A DNA stretch of 39,600 nucleotides from Silicimonas sp. (GCA_022826205.1 JAJDVJ010000098.1:1-39600); one strand, 5' to 3'; positions 1 to 8,705 are shown, counted from the first letter of the stretch. Program-made: numbers and translations. The notes: generated by a model from the letters alone, not told the origin.

Positions 1-42
1 GTTGAAGCCGTCAACAGTCATCGTCGGTGTATGGTCTGCCAT
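1..42 (-). CDS. N-terminal 14 codons of an unidentified protein (runs off left edge)
   Basis: A minus-strand ATG at 42 is preceded by a strong ribosome-binding site (GGAGG about 6 bases upstream, reading CCGGAGGTTGCTTC then ATG). The frame stays open to the window edge and gives the residues MADHTPTMTVDGFN. It lies 95 bp downstream of the alpha/beta-hydrolase remnant and on the same strand as the peptide-transporter operon, so it is probably the next gene of that operon. The residues are too few to identify a family. The start has no signal peptide, which argues that it is not the missing periplasmic binding protein. Confidence 0.55.
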   Translation of the reverse strand, partial: MADHTPTMTVDGFN

Positions 43-137
43 GAAGCAACCTCCGGTCAGGGTGAATGGACCGGAAGATGCTCTCGCGCGAGGGCGGACA
101 AAATCAAGGCGCGGGCGAAACGCCGTGCTTTAACCGC

Positions 138-368
138 TTACGCTGGTGGTGACGTCGTGTTTCCGGCGCCGCGCGGATCGTAGGAAATGCAGCGGAAAGC
201 GTCCGAAAGGAGCGCGAACTGCTGAGAATAGCTCTCCGCCGTCGCGTCTCCTCCGGGAATGAAGACGACATCTGGTCCGTGCCCTTCGGTGACCACGCGC
301 ATGGCGACCTCGTCATTCGCAAATTGATGGAACTTCGCATTCGAGCCGAAATCGGGAAACGCGCCCAC
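138..368 (-). pseudogene. Truncated alpha/beta-hydrolase (N-terminal fragment only)
   Basis: A GTG at 368 follows a GAGGAGA ribosome-binding site and begins a 76-codon frame. Its residues 24-76 match the start of a classical alpha/beta-hydrolase: the first beta strands, the oxyanion-side loop (VVFIPGG, residues 34-40) and the strand ending YDPRGAGNTTSPP (residues 63-75). Family members run about 250-300 residues and carry the Gly-x-Ser-x-Gly nucleophile elbow near residue 95-110, followed by Asp and His. Here a TAA stop comes before the elbow, so all three catalytic residues are missing. The 95 bp downstream do not restore the family sequence in any frame, so this looks like a deletion and not a single frameshift. 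It starts 12 bp after the stop of the upstream CocE-type gene and was once part of that operon. Confidence 0.75.
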
Positions 369-379
369 CGCTTCTCTCC

Positions 380-2404
380 TCAAACCAGATCTCGAGGCAC
401 ATCCTCGTTCCATTGCCGTTCGGCTACTATCCCGTTGGCATCGCGCGCGACAAGGCTGGCTTGGATTCGCCAGCGATCGCGCAATGCGTACACGCTGACA
501 TCGGTCCTTGTTTCGGCGTTCCAGTCTCCGCGTGAATAGGATTGACACCAATGGCAGGTGCCGATCGCGGAATTCGGATCGTCGGGATGGATTTCAAATC
601 GCTCGTCGCAGAAGCGCTTGACCTCAAGACCGGTGTGCACGTGAGTTTCTGTCCCGATGCTGCTGCGGCGCGAATTCACCTCGGTGCCTGTGCTCAGGTC
701 GAGATGGCGCCGCCGATCGTAGAAGCTTTGGGAATGCTGCTTGATCGAGGCTGGGCTGGCGCCTTCCGGCGGGGGAAAGGGGGCCAGTTCGTCGTCGGTG
801 TCCCGACCTGGGCGAACCGGGAGATCGAGCCTGGCGGTGCCGGGTTTGATCGTGAGAGCCGCCTTCTCATTGGCTGGCCAGATCACCGGCCAGTAGGCCG
901 TGGACAGCGCAAGACGAAGCCGCTGTCCTTGGTCCACACGCTGACCGCAGGCGTTGAGTTGAATCGTGACGGCTTGCGGTTCCGTCAACGGCATCGGTTC
1001 GGGTCTTGAGTGGCTTGCACGGTGGGTCAGGTTCAGGACTCCGTAGCTGACAAGGGTCGCGCGGCCATCTTTGCCCACGGCGGAAAGGACTGCGGCGACA
1101 TTTGCCTGTTGTGTGTCGCTGGCGACTTCTGCGTGAAAGAGCGGAAAGCCGAATAGATCGAAGTCTTCATCAAGAGTTTCTGTCTCGAAGACAGTCATCA
1201 GGCCAGTCTCGCCGCTCTGGTCCAAGGGGCCGTCTGGAATCGCCCCGTACCCGCACCATAAGCCGGCGGTCCATCCGGCAGTCTCGGCAGAGGAAATCGT
1301 GATGGTCTTCTTCGAAGGCTTGTCCGTCAGCCCGTTCTCTCCCGGGTAAAGGGACAGCACATCCATCCCGCCGCCATTCCATTCGGGTTCCGCCACCCAA
1401 CGGCCAGGCCGGTCTTCGTTACGCGGTGACGGCGCCACGGGAGAGTTGATCCAGACCCGGAGTTCCGGTTCCTCCATTATGCCGGAGTCGATGCCCTTGA
1501 GATGCTGGTCCCACCAGCGAAGGCATTCCTGCAGGAAGCCTATGCGCGGTCCAGGCTTTGCAAAATGCGGATACTTGTGGGCCCATGGCCCGATCAGTCC
1601 CTTTTTCGGACCGGGCAGGTGCTTGAGCAGGCGGAAGATGGCGTTCGTGTATCCATCCGCCCAACCACCCACCGCGTAGACCGGCACCTCAATGTCGGCA
1701 TAGTTTTCGCAGACCGATCCGTGGGCATAGAACTCGTCTCGCCGTTGGTGCCGGAACCAGTCGAGCATCCACAGCCCGTTGTTCTCCAGGCGCTCCACCC
1801 ACATCTCCCGCCAGCGGTCTCCCACGATTGCGGGGTCGGGAGGCGTGTTGCAGATCGAGAAGGCCGTGGCCCCCCAGCTCAGCTTGTCGGTCAGCATGCA
1901 GCCACCCATGAAGTGGATGTCGTCGGCGTAGCGATCGTCGGTGGAGCAGAGTGAAATGACCGCGCCCAGCGCTTCGGGACGCCGTGCTGCGACCTGAAGC
2001 CCGTTGAATCCGCCCCAGCTGATCCCGATCATGCCGACCTTTCCAGAGCACCAGGGCTGGGCGGCAAGCCACTCGATCACGGCCAGGCAGTCGTCCTGTT
2101 CCTGCTTGAGATACTCGCCCAGGCAGATGCCTTCGCTGTCCCCTGTGCCGCGCATGTCGACACGAACGCCCGCGTATCCGTGGCCCGCGAAATACGGATG
2201 GGTCAGGTGATCACGCTCAACCGTCCCGTCACGCTTGCGATAGGGCAGGTACTCGAGGATTGCCGGCACCGGATCGGACTCCGCGTCAACGGGAAGCCAG
2301 ATCCGGGCCGCGAGCCTTGTCCCGTCAGGCATCGGGATCCAGGCGTTCTCGATCTCGCGGACTTCGCGCGGGAAATCGGTTCGGATTTCTGAGTTTTTCA
2401 GCAT
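380..2404 (-). CDS. CocE/NonD-family serine hydrolase (peptidase S15-like), paralogue 1
   Basis: This is a 674-residue hydrolase of the CocE / X-Pro dipeptidyl-peptidase (S15) superfamily, which cleaves esters or amide bonds of small acyl or amino-acyl substrates. Order of parts: an N-terminal alpha/beta-hydrolase core (about 15-300) and a C-terminal jelly-roll domain (about 350-674). The nucleophile is Ser129 in GISWGG; Asp250 (GGWAD) and His276 (GPWAH) complete the triad. The family signature RVDMRGTGDSEG lies at 81-92. No signal peptide is visible, so it is probably cytoplasmic. It begins 3 bp after the stop of the neighbouring paralogue and ends 12 bp before the hydrolase fragment. Its place after peptide-importer genes suggests it processes an imported peptide or ester. 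The exact substrate is unknown; cocaine esterase, alpha-amino-acid ester hydrolase and glutaryl-acylase activities all occur in the family. Confidence 0.9.
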   Translation of the reverse strand: MLKNSEIRTDFPREVREIENAWIPMPDGTRLAARIWLPVDAESDPVPAILEYLPYRKRDGTVERDHLTHPYFAGHGYAGVRVDMRGTGDSEGICLGEYLKQEQDDCLAVIEWLAAQPWCSGKVGMIGISWGGFNGLQVAARRPEALGAVISLCSTDDRYADDIHFMGGCMLTDKLSWGATAFSICNTPPDPAIVGDRWREMWVERLENNGLWMLDWFRHQRRDEFYAHGSVCENYADIEVPVYAVGGWADGYTNAIFRLLKHLPGPKKGLIGPWAHKYPHFAKPGPRIGFLQECLRWWDQHLKGIDSGIMEEPELRVWINSPVAPSPRNEDRPGRWVAEPEWNGGGMDVLSLYPGENGLTDKPSKKTITISSAETAGWTAGLWCGYGAIPDGPLDQSGETGLMTVFETETLDEDFDLFGFPLFHAEVASDTQQANVAAVLSAVGKDGRATLVSYGVLNLTHRASHSRPEPMPLTEPQAVTIQLNACGQRVDQGQRLRLALSTAYWPVIWPANEKAALTIKPGTARLDLPVRPGRDTDDELAPFPPPEGASPASIKQHSQSFYDRRRHLDLSTGTEVNSRRSSIGTETHVHTGLEVKRFCDERFEIHPDDPNSAIGTCHWCQSYSRGDWNAETRTDVSVYALRDRWRIQASLVARDANGIVAERQWNEDVPRDLV

Positions 2405-2407
2405 ATT

Positions 2408-4414
2408 TTACATTCCGTTTCGCGGAATCGAGTGATTCCACTGAACATGGTGGAATTCCTCCTCGCCGTCCCAGCAAGTCACGGAAGCGCGCAGGAGGAA
2501 GTCCGTCTTGGTGGCCGTCATTTCAGAACTGGTCTTGATCCGCACATTCCAGTCTTCGCGCTCGAATCGGCTTTCCTGGTCCATCGTAGCCCGTGCCGAA
2601 AGAGGGTCTTCCGGATGGATTCGATAGACTCGGTCCGAAACATCGCCCATCTCGGTGCCGGTCTCATCATGGCGCAACCGCCCGACGGGGCCGAACACGC
2701 CGCCGTCAAGAAAGAAGCGCGCGGCATGTTCGCCAGTCGCCAAGTCGACGTGGAGGGACCTGTCCATTGATCCTTCCCGGACAGATGTAATTGGGCGCTT
2801 CCTGTCCGAGGACGCTGGCTCGAGAAAGACGCGAGGTTGATCTGCCACGTCACGGCGGACTGGAAGTGCCAGCGCCGAGCGACCGGGCGTGACGGTCAGC
2901 GTGACCGGTTCCGGTGCGGGCCAGAGGATCGGCCAGTAACAGGTTCCGAATTGCACGACGAGCCGATGACCTCTTGCAAGCCGGTAGCCGATCCCGTGCA
3001 AAGGCACCCTGATGGCCATCTCGGCGCCTGGAACCGCTGGTTCAGGAGCCGTGTCCGAAGCGCAGTGCGCGAAATTCGCGAATCCGCGAGTGATCAGTGT
3101 CTGTGTGCCGTCCGGCGCTTCGTCCACGAGCAGCGCGGCGATGAATCCTTGCGGCCGATCCGTGGAGGCGGTGAGGTTGAGCACGGGTTGCCCGAGTATG
3201 TCGAGGGGCACGTCCACAGGCTCTGTTCGGAAATTCAGCGCACCTGCCGCATCGACCCGGCAGTCAACGGGCATGTCCCCGGGGATCGCGAACGAGCACA
3301 TGTCCCCGCCTGCAGAACCGAAGGTCTGTGGCGAACATACGGATATTGCGCCGCCCGACTCGGCGGCTGTCCCAAGTCGGCCCTCGTTCAGCCATAGCGT
3401 CTTGATGCTCACGTTTGGCGAGGGCCAGGCGGCCTCCTCGACCCAGACGCCGGTGCGCTCCTTGCGGGAGCCGGCGGGAGGCGCCGAGTCCTGCAGGTAG
3501 AACCGTAGGCGCGGTTCGTCCATAAGGCCGGTGTCGATGCCCTTGAGGTAGTGGTCCCAGAATCGGATGACCTCGCTCACGAAGTCCACGCGAGGTCCTG
3601 GCACGCCTTCATGGGGATAGAGATGTGCCCAGGGCCCCATGAGCACCTTGACCGGCCCTGTCAGCCGTTCGGCGATCCGGAACGGCGTGTCGCGAAAGAG
3701 GTCGGCCCAGCCGCCGAAGAAATAGACCGGAATCTCGACGTCCGCGTAATTCTCCGAGATCGAGCCCCTGCGCCAAATTTCGTCATGAGTCTGGTGCTCC
3801 AGCCATTGCGCGGGCCAGAATGTCATCGCATCCAGGCGCTCCTTCCACATGTCGCGCCAGCGATCCTCGCCGACAATCGCCGGATCCGGCGGCATCGCGT
3901 TGTAGAGCTGCATGATCGAGCCCCACCAGAAATTGTCGTTGGCAAGCACGCCTCCGTAGAAGTGGATGTCTTCCAGCCAGCGGTCATCGGTACCCATGAC
4001 CGGCGCGATTGCCTTGAGTGCCGGAGGGCGCCTCGCGGCCACCTGAAAGGATGTGTAGGCACCCCAGGACTTGCCGAACATGCCGACGTTCCCGTCGCAC
4101 CATGGTTGTTCGGCGATCCACGTGATCACGTCGACCCCGTCCGCCATTTCCTGTTCCGAATATTCGTCCAGCATCACCCCTTCGCTGTCGCCTGAACCTC
4201 GCATGTCGACCCTGACTGCCGCGTACCCGGCGTCAGCGAAGTGCGGGTGCATGCTTTCGTCGCGCATCCGGGTCCGGTCCCGGCGACGATAGGGGATGTA
4301 CTCCAGGATGCAGGGCACGGGCGAGCGTGCGGCCTCGTCCGGCAACCAGAGCCTCGCGGCAAGGCGGATGCCGTCGGGCATGGGAATCCATTCGGTTTCG
4401 ATGACCTTGGTCAT
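2408..4414 (-). CDS. CocE/NonD-family serine hydrolase (peptidase S15-like), paralogue 2
   Basis: This 668-residue protein is homologous along its whole length to the next gene downstream, so the pair is a tandem duplication. It has an alpha/beta-hydrolase core with nucleophile Ser116 in GKSWGA, Asp238 (GGWAD) and His264 (GPWAH), followed by the jelly-roll domain of the S15 family. The nucleophile elbow differs from paralogue 1 (GKSWGA against GISWGG), which suggests diverged specificity. The start at 4414 has a GGAGGTGAC ribosome-binding site. Its ATGA overlaps the stop of the upstream ABC ATPase, so translation is coupled to the importer. The longer open frame upstream of 4414 lies inside the ATPase gene and was not used. 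There is no signal peptide, so a cytoplasmic role after import is inferred. Confidence 0.9.
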   Translation of the reverse strand: MTKVIETEWIPMPDGIRLAARLWLPDEAARSPVPCILEYIPYRRRDRTRMRDESMHPHFADAGYAAVRVDMRGSGDSEGVMLDEYSEQEMADGVDVITWIAEQPWCDGNVGMFGKSWGAYTSFQVAARRPPALKAIAPVMGTDDRWLEDIHFYGGVLANDNFWWGSIMQLYNAMPPDPAIVGEDRWRDMWKERLDAMTFWPAQWLEHQTHDEIWRRGSISENYADVEIPVYFFGGWADLFRDTPFRIAERLTGPVKVLMGPWAHLYPHEGVPGPRVDFVSEVIRFWDHYLKGIDTGLMDEPRLRFYLQDSAPPAGSRKERTGVWVEEAAWPSPNVSIKTLWLNEGRLGTAAESGGAISVCSPQTFGSAGGDMCSFAIPGDMPVDCRVDAAGALNFRTEPVDVPLDILGQPVLNLTASTDRPQGFIAALLVDEAPDGTQTLITRGFANFAHCASDTAPEPAVPGAEMAIRVPLHGIGYRLARGHRLVVQFGTCYWPILWPAPEPVTLTVTPGRSALALPVRRDVADQPRVFLEPASSDRKRPITSVREGSMDRSLHVDLATGEHAARFFLDGGVFGPVGRLRHDETGTEMGDVSDRVYRIHPEDPLSARATMDQESRFEREDWNVRIKTSSEMTATKTDFLLRASVTCWDGEEEFHHVQWNHSIPRNGM

Positions 4415-5400
4415 AGCGTCACCTCCATTGCGGGGGGTCTCGCGCCGGGTTCCAGCGGCGTGTGGCACGCAACCTTCCTTGTCTCGCTTTGGACGAATTC
4501 CGGGGCTTCGGACTTGCAGCGTGCCGCGACCCACGGGCAACGGGAATGGAATTCGCATCCGGCAGGTCTTGCAAGAAGCGACGGAACTTCGGCGGGCAGG
4601 GCGATGCGATCGCGCGCCTTGTCCGGGTCCGGCTCGGGGTTGGCAGAGAGAAGAGCTGCCGTGTACGGGTGGCGCGGTGCGCGAAAGATCTCATCGGTGT
4701 CACCCACCTCGACGAAGCGGCCGAGATACATGACGGCCATCCGGTCTGCCACGTGATGCACGACGTGCAGGTTGTGAGTGATGATGATCATTGCGAGGCC
4801 AAGCCGCTCGCGGAGATCGTTCAGGAGATTCAGCACTTCGCCCTGCACCGACACGTCGAGCCCGGCGGTGGGTTCGTCCGCGATGATGAGAGCGGGGTTC
4901 AGGGCGATCGCGCGTGCCACGCCGACTCGCCGTGCCTGGCCACCTGAGAGCTGATGCGGATAGCGGTCTGCAAATTCCGGAGTGAGCCCTACCAGCGACA
5001 GAAGCCGCGGGACTTCAACATTTGGGTTCTTGTCGACGATCCCGTGAATGCGGAACGGTTCAGCAATCAGGTTGCCGACCTTCATGCGGGGGCTGAGCGA
5101 GCCGACAGGATCCTGGAACATCATCGACATGCGCCGCCGCAAGGGTTTCATCGCTCGTCCACCGAGCGTGTCGATCCGTTCTTCGTCGAACCGGATCGAT
5201 CCGTTGGAAATGCCCTGAAGCCCGTTGATCGCGCGAGCCAGGGTGGTCTTTCCCGACCCGCTTTCGCCCACGATCGCGAATGTTTCGCCTGCATGGAGAT
5301 CGAAACTCACGCCCGCCACACCCAGGATCGAGCGACGGCGCATCAGGGGGCCGACTTCGAACGTCACTTCGACGTCGCGAATTTCGAGGATCCCGCTCAT
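4411..5400 (-). CDS. Oligopeptide/dipeptide ABC transporter ATP-binding protein (DppF/OppF-like)
   Basis: This 329-residue ATPase powers a peptide-type ABC importer at the inner membrane. Visible motifs: Walker A GESGSGKTT (45-53), Q-loop Gln96, signature LSGGQARR (151-158), Walker B LIIADEP (171-177) and H-loop His209. They are followed by the oligopeptide-transporter C-terminal extension with HPYTAALL near 244-251 and paired cysteines in the tail. The ATG at 5400 (ribosome-binding site GGAGGCGAG) overlaps the stop of the upstream ATPase by ATGA, and its own stop overlaps the start of the CocE-type hydrolase in the same way. Such coupling implies equal production of both ATPases. The substrate class (peptide, nickel, opine or glycoside) cannot be read from the ATPase alone. 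Confidence 0.92.
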   Translation of the reverse strand: MSGILEIRDVEVTFEVGPLMRRRSILGVAGVSFDLHAGETFAIVGESGSGKTTLARAINGLQGISNGSIRFDEERIDTLGGRAMKPLRRRMSMMFQDPVGSLSPRMKVGNLIAEPFRIHGIVDKNPNVEVPRLLSLVGLTPEFADRYPHQLSGGQARRVGVARAIALNPALIIADEPTAGLDVSVQGEVLNLLNDLRERLGLAMIIITHNLHVVHHVADRMAVMYLGRFVEVGDTDEIFRAPRHPYTAALLSANPEPDPDKARDRIALPAEVPSLLARPAGCEFHSRCPWVAARCKSEAPEFVQSETRKVACHTPLEPGARPPAMEVTL

Positions 5401-6359
5401 CTCGCCTCCGCCAATACGCACCGGGCCACGTGTCCAGTCTCGACAGCCACGTCGGGCGGGACCTTGTCGCAGGCATCGACGCGTTGATCGCAGCGGGTCG
5501 CAAAGACGCAGCCGGGCGGCCTTTGCCTGAGATCCGGGATTTCGCCAGGAATGGTTGGAAGATGCCGCGTGCGCCCGGATTGCCGCGCCGGATCGCATTC
5601 AAGCAGGCGTCTGGCATATGGATGGCGCGGTGTGTGAAACACCTGCCGCGTGGTTCCGCGCTCCACGACTTCTCCCGCATACATCACGACGACATCGTCA
5701 CAAAGCTCGGCGATGACGCCAAGGTGGTGTGATATGAAGAGCACCGAGCAGGCGATGTCCTGCTGCAGCTCCCGAAGGAGCTCGATTGTGGCCACTTCGA
5801 GCGTGGCATCCAGCGCGGTCGTCGGCTCGTCCGCGATCAGGAGCGCGGGCTTCATCATCAAGGCCATTGCGATTGCGACCCGCTGCCGCATCCCGCCTGA
5901 AAACTCATGTGGATACCGCGCGAGCGCGGCCTGTGCGTCGGGGATCCGCACCTGGCGCAACATTGCTTCCGACCGCGCGTCCTTCTCGCTGCGAGAACGA
6001 CCGGACCGATATTGAATGTTCCGCATCTGGCGACCGACCGAGAGAACCGGGTTCAGGGCTCCCATCGGATCCTGAAAGACCGTCGAGATCCTCTGGCCCC
6101 GGAGTTCCTGCATCCTGGCAGGACCGAGCCTTGTGAGATCCTCGCCTTCGAATGTGATGCTGCCGGCATCGATACTTCCATTGTCAGCCAGAAGCCCGAG
6201 AATCGCGTTTATCAGCGTGGACTTGCCGCAACCCGATTCCCCCACGACACCGACAATGCGCCTCTCGGGAACGTCGAAGGAAACGTTCTTCAGGGCGTGC
6301 AGCTGGCCGCCTTCGGTCGAGAACGTGACGTTCAGGTCCTTGATCGCGAGGACGGTCAT
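5397..6359 (-). CDS. Oligopeptide/dipeptide ABC transporter ATP-binding protein (DppD/OppD-like)
   Basis: This 320-residue protein is the second ATPase of the heterodimeric pair. Walker A is GESGCGKST (40-48), Q-loop Gln96, signature FSGGMRQR (153-160), Walker B LLIADEP (173-179) and H-loop His211. The C-terminal extension has four cysteines (PPGC...TRC...DAC...ARC). Such cysteines ligate an Fe-S cluster in the ATPase of a characterised mycobacterial oligopeptide permease; whether they do so here is inference. The start overlaps the DppC-like stop by ATGA and the stop overlaps the next ATPase by ATGA, so three genes are translationally coupled. No ribosome-binding site stronger than the coupling itself is evident. 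Confidence 0.92.
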   Translation of the reverse strand: MTVLAIKDLNVTFSTEGGQLHALKNVSFDVPERRIVGVVGESGCGKSTLINAILGLLADNGSIDAGSITFEGEDLTRLGPARMQELRGQRISTVFQDPMGALNPVLSVGRQMRNIQYRSGRSRSEKDARSEAMLRQVRIPDAQAALARYPHEFSGGMRQRVAIAMALMMKPALLIADEPTTALDATLEVATIELLRELQQDIACSVLFISHHLGVIAELCDDVVVMYAGEVVERGTTRQVFHTPRHPYARRLLECDPARQSGRTRHLPTIPGEIPDLRQRPPGCVFATRCDQRVDACDKVPPDVAVETGHVARCVLAEAR

Positions 6360-7228
6360 GTGCGCCTCTTGAGGCGAGGATCGAAGAGATCACGCATCGT
6401 TTCTCCAAGGAACGTGAACCCGAGCGTGGTCAGAATGATTGGCAGTCCTCCCGCAACAGCTATCCATGGAGTGTCGCGGATTGCCGTGAAGCCGTCATTC
6501 AGGATGGAGCCCCAGGATGGCGTGGGCGGGCGGACGCCCAGCCCGAGAAAGCTCATTCCCGCTTCGATGGCGATCACGACCGGGATGTCCATGGACGCAA
6601 GGATCAGGAGGGGGCTGATCACGTTGGGCATGATGTGATGGCGCAGGATGCGCGTGGTGCCGGCCCCCATGCTCTGTGCGGCCGTGACAAATTCCGACCC
6701 CTTAAGCGCAAGTGTCTGGGTGCGGATTATTCGGGCATAGCCGGGCACGTTCACCAGGATGACCACGATCACGACCGCGGTAAGGGATGGGCCGAACAAA
6801 GTGACCAGGGCGAGCGCCAGCATGACCGTGGGGAAGCTCTTGATCGAATCGAACAGCAGGAGCATCACGGCGTCCAGCCAGCGCGGGCCGTAGCCTGCAA
6901 CGAGGCCCAGAACGACCCCGATCGCCAACGATGTGGCCGTCGCAAAAAGCGCAACGGACAGAGCGATTCGTCCACCGTGAAGGACGCGGGAAAACAGGTC
7001 CCGTCCCAGGTGATCGGTGCCGAGAAGGTGATCGAGGGATGGTGCCTGGAACCGGTCGCGTGGAGAGATTCGCGAGGGATCGTATGAGGTGAGAAGGTCG
7101 GCGAACACTGCGCCGCCCACCATCAGGAGGACCAGCGCGATGCCGAATGCGCCGAGGGGCTCCCTCAACACGCGCATCATCGTGCGCGTCCGCTCGGTCC
7201 TGCGGAGATCAGAGACTGCTGCGAACAC
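6356..7228 (-). CDS. Peptide-type ABC transporter permease (DppC/OppC-like)
   Basis: This 290-residue inner-membrane permease belongs to the DppC family. It has an N-terminal membrane helix (about 26-46), the DppC-type periplasmic segment with LLGTDHLGRDLFSR (about 68-81), and five further helices. The cytoplasmic EAA loop, which contacts the ATPase, reads EFVTAAQSMGAG near 178-189. The GTG at 7228 overlaps the DppB-like gene by 20 bp and has an AGGAG about 12 bases upstream. A later ATG at 7180 is an alternative, but its ribosome-binding site is weaker. The length fits the family (about 280-300). It pairs with the DppB-like protein to form the translocation channel. Confidence 0.9.
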   Translation of the reverse strand: MFAAVSDLRRTERTRTMMRVLREPLGAFGIALVLLMVGGAVFADLLTSYDPSRISPRDRFQAPSLDHLLGTDHLGRDLFSRVLHGGRIALSVALFATATSLAIGVVLGLVAGYGPRWLDAVMLLLFDSIKSFPTVMLALALVTLFGPSLTAVVIVVILVNVPGYARIIRTQTLALKGSEFVTAAQSMGAGTTRILRHHIMPNVISPLLILASMDIPVVIAIEAGMSFLGLGVRPPTPSWGSILNDGFTAIRDTPWIAVAGGLPIILTTLGFTFLGETMRDLFDPRLKRRT

Positions 7229-8153
7229 GGGGATCCAGAGCTCCTACAATCAGGTCGGCCAAGAGGTTGAGAAGGACGAAGAGGATTGTGGTGACCAGCA
7301 CGGCGCCGGTCACGAGCGGGTAGTTGCGGGTGAGGATCGCGTCATAGACGAGCTTGCCTACGCCCGGACGGGCAAAGACGATCTCGGCAAAGACCGCAGA
7401 CGACAGCATCTGCCCGATTCCGACTCCCAGCAGCGTCACGGTTGGCAGGATGGCGATCGTCAATGCGTAGCGGTACGTGATCATGCGCTCCGGCAGGCCG
7501 AATGCGCGTGCGGTCCTGATGTGTTGAGATTCCAGAACCTCGAGCATCGAGGCCCGGACCATGCGTGCGATGTAGCCAACCCAGCCTAGCCCTACCGCCA
7601 GGGACGGAAGGATCAGGTGAACGAGCTGATCCCCGATGTCGCCAGGCTCGCCGGCGCCGATGGCAGGAAGCCAGCGCAGGGCGACCGCAAAGATCAGAAG
7701 GGCGTAGATGGCCACGACGAAGGACGGCACCGCGATGACAGCTACCGACAGGACACCCACAATTCGGTCAGCCATCGTGCCGCGTTCGACCGCCGCCCAG
7801 CAACCAAGTGGAATGCCAAGCGCCACCGACCAGCTGATGCCGCCCAAAATGAGTGCAAGCGTGTATGGAAGCTGTTCCATGACCACAGTTGCGACTGGGC
7901 GGTCTGACAGCACGTCGCGCCCGAGGTCGCCCTGCCATGCCGCGGAAAAGAAGTTCCAGAACTGGACCCAGACGGGCTTGTCGAGTCCCATCTTGATCCG
8001 AAGCCCTTCTCGCATTGCGTCTGTTGCGCGCGGACCGAGTGCCACGGCAGCCGGATCGCCGGGAATGAGATAGATCATGCAGAACAGGATGAGCATCGCC
8101 ACCGAGACGATGACCACGGCAAGTCCTAGGCGCTTGGCTGAGTATCGCAACAT
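7209..8153 (-). CDS. Peptide-type ABC transporter permease (DppB/OppB-like)
   Basis: This 314-residue permease is the first recognised gene of the importer operon. It opens with the DppB pattern MLRYSAKRLGLAVVIV and an N-terminal membrane helix. The family element PGDPAAVALGPRAT follows at about 31-44, then five more helices with the EAA-type loop near RTARAFGLPERM (about 218-229). It ends in the usual LxxLLADLIxGALDPRVR tail. No good ribosome-binding site lies directly before the ATG at 8153; a short ORF with a better site ends 33 bp upstream. The 5' side carries no substrate-binding-protein gene, which is unusual for this family. Confidence 0.92.
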   Translation of the reverse strand: MLRYSAKRLGLAVVIVSVAMLILFCMIYLIPGDPAAVALGPRATDAMREGLRIKMGLDKPVWVQFWNFFSAAWQGDLGRDVLSDRPVATVVMEQLPYTLALILGGISWSVALGIPLGCWAAVERGTMADRIVGVLSVAVIAVPSFVVAIYALLIFAVALRWLPAIGAGEPGDIGDQLVHLILPSLAVGLGWVGYIARMVRASMLEVLESQHIRTARAFGLPERMITYRYALTIAILPTVTLLGVGIGQMLSSAVFAEIVFARPGVGKLVYDAILTRNYPLVTGAVLVTTILFVLLNLLADLIVGALDPRVRSSL

Positions 8154-8186
8154 GGGACGGGGTGCTCGGGCGGGGCCTGTTTCGCG

Positions 8187-8264
8187 TCAGGCGGGCGTGA
8201 ACCGGAAAGGGTTGGACTGACCGTCCTGTCCTGGGTCCCGTCTGGGCCCTTCATGGAAACTCAC
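8187..8264 (-). CDS. Possible 25-residue leader peptide before the peptide-importer operon
   Basis: A GTG at 8264 sits 7 bases after AAGGAG and opens a 25-codon frame ending SNPFRFTPA at a TGA, 33 bp before the DppB-like ATG. It is on the same strand as the operon. Because DppB lacks a clear ribosome-binding site, this ORF could be a leader whose translation feeds the operon, or the vestige of a lost gene such as the missing binding protein. No family was recognised. The support is only the ribosome-binding site and position, so confidence is low. Confidence 0.3.
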   Translation of the reverse strand: MSFHEGPRRDPGQDGQSNPFRFTPA

Positions 8265-8705
8265 TTTGGACTCCTTCTCAAATGCTTCAAATGTCGCGCA
8301 GCGTTTCGGGCGGAGTGTTCGCTCACTCAAGCGATTCGTTGGCGCTCCGGCAGCGTGTGCACGTGGATACTGGCACAGAAATTCCGGTTGAGAAGGGAAG
8401 CTCCCGCAAATCTTCGCGGGTTGAGCGGATTTCTTCCGCTCAGGGGGCGATTTTTTAGCTGAATGTCCGGGAAACGCGATCTTGCCAGCATGATGGGCCT
8501 GCAACGGCAACAAAATGCCGGGAGGTCATCCCAAGTCCCGGTACTCGAACATGCGTCGATTTGCCGGAACTCACATTCGTCCGCACTGCGGCAAACTTCC
8601 GCATCGGCCCTGGATTGCCGGTTCCTGCAGTACGCATTTGTGGGCGCAACTGTTGCTGGATCGGGATGCGGATGGAGGGCACTGTTGCGAAGTGAGTGGC
8701 AAGAG
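8265..8705. other. Intergenic region between peptide importer and FadR-type regulator
   Basis: These 441 bp contain no gene I can support. Open frames on either strand have unnatural compositions and no family likeness. The stretch holds the inverted repeats at 8403-8442 and presumably the promoter of the importer operon, although no convincing -35/-10 pair was found. A substrate-binding protein gene, expected next to such importers, is absent from it. Confidence 0.6.
8403..8456 (+). repeat. Tandem inverted repeats followed by a T-tract
   Basis: Two adjacent hairpins can form: CCCGC (8403-8407) with GCGGG (8416-8420), and a perfect 8-bp stem TGAGCGGA (8422-8429) with TCCGCTCA (8435-8442) around a 5-base loop. 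A run of six T follows at 8451-8456, eight bases after the second stem. This resembles a rho-independent terminator read on the plus strand, but the T-run is spaced too far from the stem and no plus-strand gene lies upstream. On the minus strand the hairpins would lie in the leader of the importer mRNA. Confidence 0.35.

Noticed and set aside
3551-4195. Long plus-strand open frame (214 codons) opposite the CocE-type gene
   Set aside because: It lies wholly antisense to a gene with a complete catalytic triad, and its Pro/Arg/His-rich product resembles no family. Such frames arise from GC-biased codons on the other strand.
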